This document shows positions 34,901 through 46,497 of a DNA stretch of 64,000 bases, one piece after another. The notes under the pieces are model-generated. The model was not told where the DNA came from. It saw nothing but the letters and a program-made list of their open reading frames with translations, and searched no databases. Position 1 is the first letter of the stretch; each line of letters starts with the position of its first letter. The DNA is from Isoetes taiwanensis (taxonomy: Eukaryota; Streptophyta; Lycopodiopsida; Isoetales; Isoetaceae): assembly GCA_021234155.1 (NCBI GenBank), contig JAJEKV010000050.1, forward strand, positions 8,734,548 through 8,798,547, written 5' to 3'. A program made the translations under genes and the position numbers.

Positions 34901-35300
34901 GTAACGATTTGCGTAAACGAAGAGTGATTCAAAGGCGAGGACGAAAGTCGAAAGACGAGGAGGACAAAGGCGCAGAAGAACGAAAAGGTTTGTTTTTTAG
35001 GGCGCATAACCGGAGGCGAAGAGGTATGAAGAGGGCAAAACCGAGCCGCTGATGGTGCCAGTGTGAAAGATGCCAAGAAGTGTATTGAGAGGCAAAAATT
35101 TGGCTAAGTCCCAAAAAACGTAAGGGAGAAGCAATGAACGGTGAGGATGAGACGGAAAGAAGGATCGGAGGTGACAGGGCAAAGGACACACATTAATGTT
35201 CGACGGGCGTGAAAAGAAGGAATTGCATTCAATGCGTGCAACTCAAGCGGGATATCATTAAAAGGAATGTGTCAAGGTACCATGGCTAGATATGCGGCGG
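31960..35300 (-). other. Element C: extra region between integrase and 3' LTR
   Basis: 3.3 kb on the coding strand beyond the integrase. It contains long minus-strand frames: 32169-32918 (249 codons, uninterrupted), 33009-33368 (119), 33699-34490 (263) and 34693-35076 (127). The 33699-34490 frame is Pro/Ser/His-rich and then enters a coiled-coil-like stretch ('ALAQVATLEAKLQDKHEALL'). No integrase, polymerase or envelope motif is recognised. Some plant Ty3/gypsy lineages carry an additional ORF here; whether this is such an ORF or captured sequence is open. Confidence 0.5.
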
Positions 35301-35849
35301 GAGAAAAGATTCTCATTTTAGAAACAATTTTGCATTGCAAACACGCTGGCGATTTGTGTGATTGGTCCACGCCGACAAGGAGTTCCTCGCTTGGCTATAT
35401 AAGACAACCGGAGTAACGAAGGCATCCGATGGCGCCAAGATGGTCCGCCGGTTTGAACGAGGACCGCACTATGCCCACGAACCGCCGAGGAGGGATTACC
35501 CGCAAGATGAATTGTCTCGATCTTCGCGCCGCCACAACCGTGGCATTCGAATGGATTTACCGGTGTGCCGGGATGGCTGAACATCCCGACCAAGACCAAC
35601 GGGATGGAGGTGGTTCTGCACCTTCGCCGATCCCGAAAGAACCTCTACCATCTCCTCCGCATCACCTTTGCCCCAACCCGAGTAGAGGGTTTTTCTCTCT
35701 TAGACTTAGTAGATAGGGCTCGAGCCTGCTTTTTGTATATAGGGCAAAGGCCCATAGCGAAATAGCCGGGTCGCGCCTACATTTTGTAAAAAATTCCACT
35801 ATAATATAATATACCGCCTTTCTAGTCACTTTCTGTGGTGTTTGCTTTT

Positions 35850-36890
35850 TGAATCAGATTCCGCTTGTTGATGTTCGCTTTTCGCGTGATGAAATGTTTT
35901 GAGACGAAAAACCATTAACCAATGTAGGTAATGGAGTGCCATCTAACTCGCCAGCTTGGAAAACGCTTGGTCTAACCACTTGAACAATTTGATAAGGGCC
36001 AAGCCAACGAAACTTGAGTTTACCCGGAAAATTTTTGTACTGAATCATAAAGAAGAACCAAATCGCCTTCTTTGAATGTTTTTGTCTTCGTGACGCTTGT
36101 CATGTAAAGATTTTTGCAATCGCTTGTCCATGAAGAACACGAATATAAGCATCCCTTCAAGTTCATCCAACTGCTCTAATTGATAGACCCTTTCTTTGAG
36201 TGCAAAGTGGATTATGAGCGCAGAGCTGCTTGAAAACGGAGTGTTGGAAGGATGTATTCAAACGGCATGAGAGCTTCCTCACCATAAACCAATTTAAAAG
36301 GAGTGTGACCGTAGCAATCTTGAAACAAGTATTGTAGGCCCAAAGAACAAAGAGGAAGTTTTGTCCGCTAATCTGCGGGGGGAAGGCCACAAATTTTTTG
36401 AGAATGGTGACCAGAGTTTTGTTGGTGCTTTCGCCAAACCATTACCTTTGAGGATAGTAAGGTGTGCTCTTGTGATGATGTATCGTGAGATAATCCGCCG
36501 CCCTTGATAGTATGATTGATGAAATGAACACCACGGTCACCACCAGCCCGCGGGGCAATCGAATCGCGGATAATTTGTTGATAGAGGACCCTAGCCGTGC
36601 TTTGCCGCAGTTGTTGTCCGAAGTGCACAAGCCCGCCCATTTGCAGCGAGTCGCTGAGAACCAGTAATGTAACGGCACGGGTGTGCCGCAGAGGATCTAT
36701 AGGTCCCACAAAGTCCATTCCCATTTGGTCAAGGGAAGTGGCGGGCGACCGGGCGCTGGGAAGAGCGCCACGGGTCAGGGGCCCCCACCCGCCGGGCAAG
36801 CGCCACACGCGGCAAGCGTATGTGAGCATCTTTGAAGAGCGTGGGCCAATAATACCCAAATTAGAAGGATTTTTTGCGGCCGTGGTGTCA
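35850..36890 (-). pseudogene. Element C: integrase
   Basis: 36368-36859 has a zinc-finger tail followed by 'MGMDFVGPI', the first catalytic Asp region of gypsy integrases. 36163-36390 covers the end of the core, and 35854-36048 has the C-terminal 'KFRWLGPYQIVQV' block. Several frame changes show decay. Confidence 0.75.
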
Positions 36891-37119
36891 CCATGAAAAT
36901 GACCACCACCGAGCCCTTGATGAGCTTCTCTAACAATATCCGAACTTCATGAGGTAGAACACAGTCAAGGATGGTGTCCTTACCCTTTTGTAGAGATGTC
37001 CCGCAACCATGGTGTAGTCACGGACCTCCTGAGAAATTGATGGCGACGGATTGTCGCCAAGGGTGAGAGAGCGCCTCGCCTTCTAGTGGAAGAGCACCGT
37101 GAGGAGGTACCGCTTGAAA

Positions 37120-38400
37120 ATCATGGAACCAATGTGGTGTTGCCGTGACTAAAAAGAGTCGAGCATCGTGAAAGGCGCCCGAGACTCGGCTGAGGGATCA
37201 TCCGTGGTGGATGCGTGAAAGATAATCCGGATTTACATGAGATTTGGCCGCCTTTATGAACGATTTCAAAAGGAGCAAATTTTGAGAAGAAGGACCCAAC
37301 GAGCAATGCGCCCGTGGGCGGACTTGTTGATCAAATAGAGGAGTGCTTTGGTGGTCCACAAAGAACTTGATTTGATCGCCCAAAAGGTAATGACGGAAGC
37401 GCGGACACGTAAAATGAGACCCAAAGCTTCACGCCCGTGGGCGTAATAGTTGCGCCAAAGAATTGAGTTTTCTACCATGAAGCGATTTGGTTTGTCGCTG
37501 TGCGATCATATTCTTGAGAAAGAACAGCCCAATAGCAAACGCCGAGACATCGACATGAACGTGAAAGGGCTTGTCCCATTGAGGAGGAACAAGAACCGTG
37601 CCCCGAGTAAGCAAAAGCTTCACTGTTGAAAGCAAAATCCGCCGGGAATTCCAAGCCCGTGGATTCGTCACCCGTGAGTTTATGAATGGGATCCGCAATG
37701 GTCGCTAGTCCGTATGAAGGTGGAGTAATAATTGACCTTACCCAGAAAGAGCGTGTCTCCTTGATATTGGCCGGTGCTTGAGCCTTGAGCACAAAATCGA
37801 TTTTAAGCAGGATCCGTGGTGATACCGCTTTGGTCGACAACATGGCCCAACCGTAACACCGCAGGTGACGCAAAAGGTGCATTTCGTGATTGAGACTAAT
37901 GCCTGACTCATCACATTTCTCGAAAGACGAGTTCCAATTTATCCAAATGGTCAGCCATGGAATCAGAGGGCGAGAAGTCATCTTGAAAAATTTGCAAGAA
38001 GGGATTTTCCTTCATGAAATCATGAAAAACTCGAGAGCATGATGCGTTGAAACGTTGATGGAGAGTTTGATAATCCAAAAAGGAACCACCTTGTAGGCAA
38101 AAAGTGCTTCACCGGGTGGTGAAAGTGGTCTTGAGTTGATCAGATTCTTTGATTGAGATCCGATTGTAGCCGTAAAACCATCCATGAAGGAGTACATCTC
38201 ATGTCCAGCCACCTCTTCCAACCGGTCTGTGAAGGGAAGTGGAAAATGATCACGCCCGTGGCCCGATTGAGTTTCCGATAGTCCACACGACGCCGGATCT
38301 TACCATTGTGTTTAAGGGCAATGACGATGGGGCTCACCCATTCGTAATGTTTGACCTCATAGATCAAACCCGCAGCAAGGAGTTTGTCAATTTCCGCCTT
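37120..38400 (-). pseudogene. Element C: reverse transcriptase and RNase H
   Basis: 38140-38367 carries 'VDYRKLNRAT', 38012-38221 'GHEMYSFMDGF', 37472-37981 the RNase H start, and 37121-37478 its remainder. Motif order is that of gypsy polyproteins; stops and frameshifts are frequent. Protease-like sequence should lie at about 38570-39300 but I cannot point to a clear active site. Confidence 0.7.
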
Positions 38401-39356
38401 GACGCGATCACGGTAATTAGGGTTGAGCCGGCATCGCCGCTGCTAATCGGTCGCGGCATCGATTTGGTAGGAATGGTGAGTTCCCCAAGCTTTTGTTGAT
38501 TCCCCCAAGATCTTTGTAACCTGTGCTTAAAAATGTGTTTGAATTTTTTGAATGCCTTTGACTACCCCTATTACGATAAGGAGCCGGAAGATTTGCAGCA
38601 ATGCGACAGGTTGATTGTTGCCGACGTCCACAATCTCGACTTCCGAGTCCGAATATGGGGTATTACTTCAAAGATCCCGACAATGTGTGCAGGAGGTTGA
38701 GCATAACCGGATGCGTGGCACTTTTGCGTGGTGAAAAAGAGGGGTTGCCGGGCCATCCAAAGAGGTTGCTTCATGACAAACAGGTACATCAAGAGTTGCG
38801 GGGAGGTTCAAGATCCGAAAAGTGATCAACGTTGGATTCGACTTGCAAGGAGCCGTGGGGGGTCAAGCAAAGACCACAACCGTCCCGATCAAGAGTCATT
38901 TCTCCCAAGGATCAAGATATTCGATAGGATGACAGAGGCGTACTCGCAGGTGGAGCCCGTAACTTGATAAATATTCCGAGCTTCTTTCACTGTGTCCGAG
39001 AGAGAGGGTTCCGCATTGTCACCGTAAATGATCCCGCCTGCTTGCAAGTCCATGGTGGCATTGAGATGACCATCGTTGATGACTAACCGTCCGTGGGCCC
39101 AAGAATGGATACTCTTGCCCGGCGGAGAAAAGGTCCGCCGACCAACATTTCATAGTCACCGATCTTCGCCCGCCTTTCCAAACTCCAAATTCCATGGGGA
39201 AGCCCGAGATCACCAATGTTGATGTGAAGAAGAGGTGTGACGCCTTGAGGTCGCGTGGATATGGCCATTAGCCAATTTGATGTCATATGGGGCACGAAAG
39301 AGTTGTGTGATGCCCATTTGTTTGGCGGAGTTTATCCGTGATGAGATTGACCGCGC

Positions 39357-41695
39357 TTACCCATCTATTTGAACATGGTTGACTTGCCGACACCCACCGT
39401 GGCATGGACCGTGGGTGTAGAGGTAGCCACAGCCCCCAACTAAAACAAGCTTGGGAGTGGTAATCGTCCTTGAGAGCAGGACAGAAGTTTCAAAATGGTG
39501 GCCAAGCTTAAAGGAATTTTGATCTTGGCTAGCTCCTCTTGGAGTTCTAGAGGCACATGAGAAAAAGGATCTGCTTTGGGTTCCACTGCACCGGAGTGCG
39601 TGGTAGTGAAGCAAAGAACTTTTTGAGTAAGTCAACCTCGGCAGCAATATTGGGATACGCCCGAGAGCGTGGAGGTTGAGATGTGGAAGGGGTATCTTGT
39701 CTTTGTTGAGCTCTAGTGGTGGCATGAACATTTGCCAATGTGCGGCCTTCAAGCTTTTGCATGAGGTTCAAAATGCTTTGTCGAACTTTTTGGCATGACA
39801 TGTGGCATGAGCTTCTCCAAGTCGTGCAAAGTGAACCTTTTTTTTCGTCCTCATGAGGAATGGTGTCAAGTGCAAAGGCAAAGTTGCGTGCCATTCGGAT
39901 AATGGTCAAGGGACGTGATGCCTTGGTCTCAAGCGTGAAACTAAACCAACCCAATTTGACTACCGGATCGGAGGATTAAGTGCCCGAAAAATTTCCTCTT
40001 GTGCTTGTTGATCCAAATTGAGGTTGATTTGGAGCTGGTTGATAGCGTGATTCCGAGGCGCTCTTGGTGGCTTCTAAGAACTGGTCTCGCCTTGTTTGCC
40101 ATTAGCAATCCAGAGTTGGTAAGCCGTGAGGCGGACCGATGTGGTCTGATTTGTGCCAAGAAGTCGTACTGAACTTGTGGAAGTTGAGGACATGCCGCGG
40201 GTGGTATGACCCCACTTCTTGACAAAGGATAACACCGAAGCTTTAGAAGGATCAAAAGGAGGACGGGGTTGGATCCCCGTGGTTGCTCCTCGCTGGCGAT
40301 AGAGTTGAGTGGGTTGCACCCGGCGGTGGTCACCGATAGTGCGATTGTTGGCCGAGGTGTGGTTTGCACTTGATAAACCATTTTGTTGCGAAACGGTGTG
40401 GGATGAGTGCGAGTGCACTCTTCCGCGGCATGATTGCACATGTTGCATAAACTTTGCAATGAGGCGGGCCATTGGTGGAGTTGCACTCATTTGCCAAATG
40501 GCATTGGTATTTGCAAATATGGCACCAGATTTGGATCGCTTGTGGATTAGCGTGTTGAGGCCGAATGTACCGCTTTGTGGAACCATGATGTGGAATGAAC
40601 GGGAGCTCTTGAAGAGCCGCCTGAGGAAACATTGACCGAGTGATTGACAGGTCGATAGCCTGCCCAAAGTCTTGGGACGCAGGTATTCACCATGAGTCGA
40701 ATAGCGGAGGAAGTCCTTGGAGAAACCGGACCAAAATCTCCTGTGGGTATTCCTTGAGCTTACTTAGCGTAATGTGAAGTCGATCCGCAAAATCCCGGCG
40801 GAGACTCGTGGGCTCTTGTTGAAGTTCATTGAGTTGCTTGAGATGAAGTTGATCATCATCCGTGGTCCCATAATGAGACGTAAAAGCGCCTCATTTCGGA
40901 CCAGTCTTGTTTCAATGGCTTTTGTTGGACATGAGCCATTGATGAGGAGAGCCACGCAGGTGGTGGAAAAAGATGTGGAATTTCAGTTGAGGTTGCGATG
41001 ACCATTTTGGACAGCTAGAGCCTCAAATTCTTCCATGTGGGCCCGAGCACTTTGGTCTAACAGGTTTGCCTTCGTGTTGCCAAAGGTGGGATAAGCGGGC
41101 CGAGTCCGAAGGTAGATGTGAAAGTGCTTGGCTGAACAGAACAAAATATAGTGAGGATATTGAGGTTGAGTTGGATGTGGCATGGTGCCCCGAAGGACCC
41201 CGGCGAAGGGGTGACCGTGGTTGAGAAACCAAGTAGCTGGAGCATTGGTTTTGAGATCTGTAAGGTTGTAAACAGAAGGGCGGTTGGGAAACGAGGGAAA
41301 GGATATTCCCGGTGGGCGCAGGAGACGGTGGATAGCCGTCCGCCCACCCGGGGAGATGATGGTTGTGAAGGAAGAGGCGATGGCCTCAAGAATGATGGAT
41401 GTAGGCATGTTCAGGGGTATGAAAGTACGGTTGAGAAGGTTGAGCCCGATAAGGCTCTGATAGTGATGAGGGGACTGAGGTTGTGAGCAATGTTTGCACG
41501 CTTTGGGGCGGGAACTGGGGCGACAGACACGAGGGTGGGTGGCGCGATGAGCCCTAGACCAAGATGGCCTCCCCTCTATGTCATAAGCGTATCCATACAT
41601 GTCATGAAACGGGGCCGACCGATGGCGCCCAAGCGAGAGGCCGTCGAGAAAGGAGTTCTTCACGCGTGAAATTACTGAGACCGGACATGGCGATG
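39357..41695 (-). pseudogene. Element C: gag
   Basis: The first Met after the 5' LTR (about 41692) begins 'MSGLSNFTREELL'. A 245-codon frame covers 40983-41720. A CCHC zinc knuckle (C-x2-C-x4-H-x4-C) lies at about 40483-40524, the nucleic-acid-binding part of gag. Remaining frames at 39357-40486 are broken. Confidence 0.6.
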
Positions 41696-41738
41696 TAAAG
41701 AAAGTAGGATAAAATCCCAACCCGGCTGGCCAATGCGG

Positions 41739-42316
41739 TGTTTGGGGGTCCGGGTTGAAACTCCTGGAAGACAGCCCTCCGTGAGGACCCGGATCTAACA
41801 GAGAGTCCGGGGACTATGTCACGCGGGATTTGCAAGAAGAGAAGAAAAGAAGAAAAAGAATAAATGAGAGAAAGATGATAAGCTTCCTTGATATCAATGA
41901 TGAAAATACATGAGCTCTGAATAGAGAGAAAACTGAAAGGAGACAAGACTCAAACTCATCTAAAAACTTATGTGCTAACTCTACTCATATATATAGTACA
42001 ATGGCCTTGGGCCCAATATAGACATCTTTCCGTGATCTTGGTTGCCGACTCGGAAGGAGGCCCTGATTCTGTAGGAATGTTGGCGGTGCCTCTTGAAGTG
42101 CCTAGAATCACGCGTGACGCCTGGAGGCGTGGCGATCACTTACTTGTCGAGCGCCTCTTGTTGGATGACCCACCCGCTTTGGCTGCGTGGTTTCCTAAGC
42201 TTGGTCTTCTCATGAGCCTTGGATGTCGAATTCGTGGGTCGATGAGGATCCTTGAGCTTGACTCGTCTGTCAGATGCATGAATAGTCCTGTACCCAGAGG
42301 CATGCGGATAACAACA
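41739..42316 (-). repeat. 5' LTR of element C
   Basis: Matches 31386-31959 along its length with many short indels and substitutions. The sequence just inside it (plus 41738 leftwards) does not look like a common tRNA primer site, so the primer is undetermined. Confidence 0.85.
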
Positions 42317-43610
42317 CCGATAACTGATAAAGCACCTTAAATATTGCTCCGTAGTCGATTAGTGCGCCTCTGCACGCCCATTATTTTACGATGATGGCCA
42401 GGTGTCGATGGCGATCGATATGCAATAATTCCAAAAGTCGCTTCAAAACCGCGACGAATCGCGGGTCCACAATCGCCGACGATAGTATCGGACGAGCCGT
42501 GAAGTCTGACTACTTCATGAAGAAGATGATGGTGACGTTACGGGGAATAAAATTAGCCATCTTAGAGAAACTATCAACAACAACCATGATGGCATCATAA
42601 CCCCGAGAGCCCGACAACCCTAATAAAGTCTATAGAAATGCTCTTCCAAGGTCCATCCGGAAGATGCCGTAGTTGGCTGAAGAAGGCCATGAGGAAGATG
42701 CCTTGGGACCTTCCATTGACAAAGCCGGCCAGTCACAGATCGAATAAAAGCTTCGACAGAGTGACAAAGCCTGATATCAATACTCTCGACTAATAAGTTC
42801 AAGAGTCTTGGCTACTCTAAAGTGTCCGGCCATAGGTGAATCATGGCAAGCCTGAAGAACCCGAAGCCTAGAAGCACCATCTGGCACATACAGAAGCCCA
42901 TCTCGAACCTCAAAACGATCATAGTCTGATCGCATTTGCTGAGAAGATGATGCAGAGCCAAGGTGTGAGAATACATCTTGAGCCAATGGATCGGAGGGCA
43001 GAGATGCTCGGACAGACTCCAACAAGGCCGTATCATGAGGCCTCTCGAACAAAGTGAGGGCCTTAAGCTGGAACCGATCATGCCCTAGAATAACCTGTGA
43101 TTGCTGGTCTAATGCATGATCACCTAGTTTGGGCTCAATGTATGAGCGTCGAGACAAGGCATCAGGCTTCCCTTGGAGGGATCCAGGACGGTACTTGATC
43201 ACAAAATCAATCCGGGATAATACTTGAGTATGCCACCGGGCATGGCGAAGTTGAGCACTTGAGAAGACTGAAAATATTCTAGATTTCGATGATCTGTGTA
43301 GACTATGACCTTATAAGGATATCCCTTCAGGAAACGTCTCCACTCACCGAGAGAATCCACTATCGCCAACAACTCCTTGTCATAAATGGGATAGTTGATT
43401 TCAGCAGCCTGAAACTTCCGTGAGTGATATGGATGCAATTCATGGTCATCCCCCTCCTGTGACAGGATCCCACCAAAGCGCCAAAAATCGAAGCATCTTC
43501 GCCGACAACATATGGGCGCAAAGGATCTGCATGAGTAAGAATTGGCGCTGTGGTGAAAGCATACTTCATGGTAACGAATGCAGATTCCGTTTCCACAATC
43601 CATTCAAATA
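42317..43610 (-). pseudogene. Element A: RNase H and first part of integrase
   Basis: 43199-43603 holds RNase H motifs ('YPIYDKELLAIVD', 'YTDHRNLEYF'). 42777-43202 continues with 'KPDALSRRS' and the zinc-binding H2C2 region ('ACHDSPMAGHF'). 42317-42800 covers the integrase core in broken frames and is cut by element C at 42317; the continuation is at 31385. Confidence 0.8.
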
Positions 43611-44325
43611 GCACGTCCTTAACCGTGAGGCGTGTTAAAGGAAGGGCAATCTCCGAATAATCCCGAATAAAACGCCGATAGAAATTGGCAAATCCAAGAA
43701 AACACTGAACATCTCGAACGGATGAAGGTGTTTTGCCACTCTGGCTTGATCTTGACCTTTTCGGTCCATAGAGACTCTATGTAGAGTGATGCAATAGCTA
43801 AGGAACTCCACATTATCCTACTCTCGGCCTACACTTCTCAAGTTTGGCATATAGCCCATGCTCACGAAGCTTCAAGGACACATGTCGAACATGCCTCTCA
43901 TGTTCTTGAGAGTCTTAGAATAAATAAGAATATCATCCAAATAGATGATAACAAAAGTGTCTCGAGAACTCTCGAAAAACATCATTGACCATATCTTGGA
44001 ATCTTTTTCTTGGGAGCATTGGTAAGTCCAAAGCGGCATAACCGTGTACTCAAAATGGCCATACCAAGTACGGAAAGTTGTTTTCCACCCATCACCCTCC
44101 CCCGATCCGAATAAGCTTATAGGCATCCCAAGATCAATCTTATGTAAAAATAATCGCACCTTGAGTCGCTCCAACAACTCTGGGGAGGAAGCGGATACCA
44201 ATTGGCATTGTGATTTTATTGAGGCCGTGATAATCAACGACACGATCACAACAAATCATCTTTCTTTTTATTTCGAGTTAAGCCACAAGATCAAGTACTC
44301 TGTAATATCTCTATTGCGCGACTTC
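43611..44325 (-). pseudogene. Element A: reverse transcriptase
   Basis: From about 44320 leftwards: a 'KKKDD' block, 'VDYHGLNKIT', 'WKTTFRTWYGHFEY' and 'YLDDILIYS', the YxDD catalytic box (about 43917-43943). Part of the sequence before 'KKKDD' is missing where element B abuts. Confidence 0.8.
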
Positions 44326-44389
44326 AGAATCGCGAGTGTATAGAATCGCCTCGGAGTTACCTCGTGAGCTAAGGGCATTGCTTTCTTTG

Positions 44390-46024
44390 AGTTGGCTTAC
44401 ATGGAATACGTGGATGTACTCCTATTCCATCCGGAAGCTCTAACTTTCGTTATCTTTGTCTCATTGATCCTTCTTAACACTTTGAAGGGTCCGGCATATT
44501 GGAAGGCCAATTTGGGAATCTTTCCCTTGACCAAATGGCTCCAAGGTCCCAACCTTGAGTGCCGAGGGGTAAACTATTCGTGAAGAATGCATACTCACCT
44601 TCCTTGAAGGTTACCTCTTAGTCCTGCCCTCGATCTTGAGCCGTCTTTAAGTTTGCCCTACTAATCGATATATTATGGTTTGCATATCTTCCAACATATG
44701 GATAGCCACATCGCCTTCGGGACTTGGTTAGTCCCAAAATATGATCTTGGGTTTCTACCCATCGTTGCCATAAAGGGGCTCATTTTGGTTCCTGTGTGGC
44801 ATGCGTCCACAAAGGGCAAATATTCCTCCCACTTTGGCTGTTTTTCAAACACAAAACTTCTTAACATATCCTCTAGGATCATGTTAATTGCTCGTTTATC
44901 CATACGTGGTTTCCACTACTCATATTGAGGCTTACTCCTAGCCCTTTCATGAAATCTTTCCAAAAGTGCCTCATGAATTTAGAATCTCGATAAACTTACA
45001 ATTCTTAGGCAGGCGGAGTAGCATCACCTCGTAAATGCTAAGAACTTTTATACTTTGTCGGACAATCGACCATCACTAGCACTTGGGTGTGTTGTCGATT
45101 GGAACGATGGGAGTGCAACTATGAAATCCATACTTATGCATTCCCACCTTTCCAAAGGTATGGGCAACGGTTGTAATAATCCTGGCATTTTGCCATGATC
45201 CGTTTTTACCGCCTGACATCTTTTGGCAATCGTGATACATAAGATTTTACATTTTGTTTCATACTGACCAAAAGAATTGTCTTTTAATCAATTCAGTATG
45301 TCTTCCACTCCCCGATGCCCCCTTGCGGGTATTATGGAACTCGATACAAAATCTTCTTCCCTAAGATTCTCTACTAAGGGAACATAAATCGTCCCTTATA
45401 GAACCATAAATCGTCATTTCGCCCCCAGAGAGAACCTTCTCTTTTGGTTAGATCTTGATCCTTCTCATACAAATCCTTGATTTGTTGGAAGCGATCCCAT
45501 TCTAGAGATGTCATTCCATTAATGTATTTTATTCTATAAAGTGCATCTGCAACTGGGTTATCTTTCCCAGGGGTGTGTCGAATCTCAAAGTGAAATTCAT
45601 GTAAGAAATCCAACTAGCCCGCTTGTCTGGGACTTATTTCTGCTTGACTTTGCAGAAATTTCAATGGTTTATGATCAGTGAACACAATAAACTTAGTGGC
45701 TCTTTTATTGGTCCCTGACCTTAAGTAATGCCACCAAGATATTACCAATGTGACTCCTCGCTTCATATGTGGCATAGTTCTTTTCTACTGGATTTTAATT
45801 TACGACTCTCATGAGCCACAACATGCCCTTGTTAGCATTAGAACTGCTCCCAGAGCTTGTCCACATGCGTCAGTATAAACTTCAAAGGGCAAATTTAAAT
45901 TCGGAATTTTTAGAATTGGTTCACTTGAAAGTAAATCCCTGATTTGTTCAAAGGATATCTTTTGTTCTTTCCCCCACACAAAGGGTTGCCCTTTCTTAAG
46001 TAGGTCTGTAGGGAAAATAGCCAC
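44390..46024 (-). pseudogene. Element B: RNase H and integrase
   Basis: 45809-46024 contains the RNase H start ('FEVYTDACGQALGAVL') and 45374-45613 its end ('FHFEIRHTPGKDNPVADAL'). 44673-44903 is integrase core end ('KWEEYLPFVDACHTG'), and 44390-44430 the C-terminal tail. Confidence 0.75.
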
Positions 46025-46029
46025 CTTTG

Positions 46030-46497
46030 AAAACTTGGGAATGAATTTCCTATAATAAGTGGCTAAGCCTAGAAAACTCCTTACATCGGGAACATCTATA
46101 AGTTATGGCCATTCGCTTATGGCTCGCACTTTGTCTGGATCTGGGGCCAAACCCTTTTCTAAGACTATGTGTCCCAGGTATGCTACTTCTTGTTTTAGAA
46201 ATTCACGTTTGGAAATTTTGGCATAAAGTTTGTGCTTCCGGAGCATCATCAATACCTTTTCCAAGTGTTCCAAATGCTCCTCTTTACTCCTTGAGTAAAT
46301 CAGAATATCATCCAGGAATATTTGGATAAATTTGTCTAGATACCCTTGAAAACAAAGTTCATCGGTTACGCATAAACGTGGCTGAGGCATTTGTTAATCC
46401 AAAGGGCATGACCACAAATTCAAAATGCCTTTGGTTGGTTCGAAAGGCCGTTTTGGGTTCATCTCCTTCCTTAATGGTAATTTGATTGTTATACAAT
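46030..46497 (-). pseudogene. Element B: reverse transcriptase, second part
   Basis: Minus-strand frames at 46359-46586 and 46103-46390 include '[13 protein letters not shown]', '[13 protein letters not shown]' and 'FLDDILIYSRSKEEHLEHL' (catalytic DD near 46315). The first part is beyond insert D. Confidence 0.8.

Larger units (their letters stand above)
31386..42316 (-). mobile_element. Ty3/gypsy 'element C', complete with target duplication
   Basis: 10.9-kb minus-strand element inserted in element A's integrase. The LTRs are 31386-31959 and 41739-42316. The flanking five bases are ctgat (31381-31385) and ccgat (42317-42321), a target duplication with one change. Joining the flanks restores a continuous integrase reading in A. 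Internal order leftwards: gag (about 39950-41695), protease region, reverse transcriptase (38000-38400), RNase H (37430-37980), integrase (35850-36860), then 3.3 kb of further sequence before the 3' LTR. The reverse transcriptase has no chromodomain partner, and the 'GHEMYSFMDGF' form suggests a non-chromovirus (Tat/Athila-like) lineage. Confidence 0.88.
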
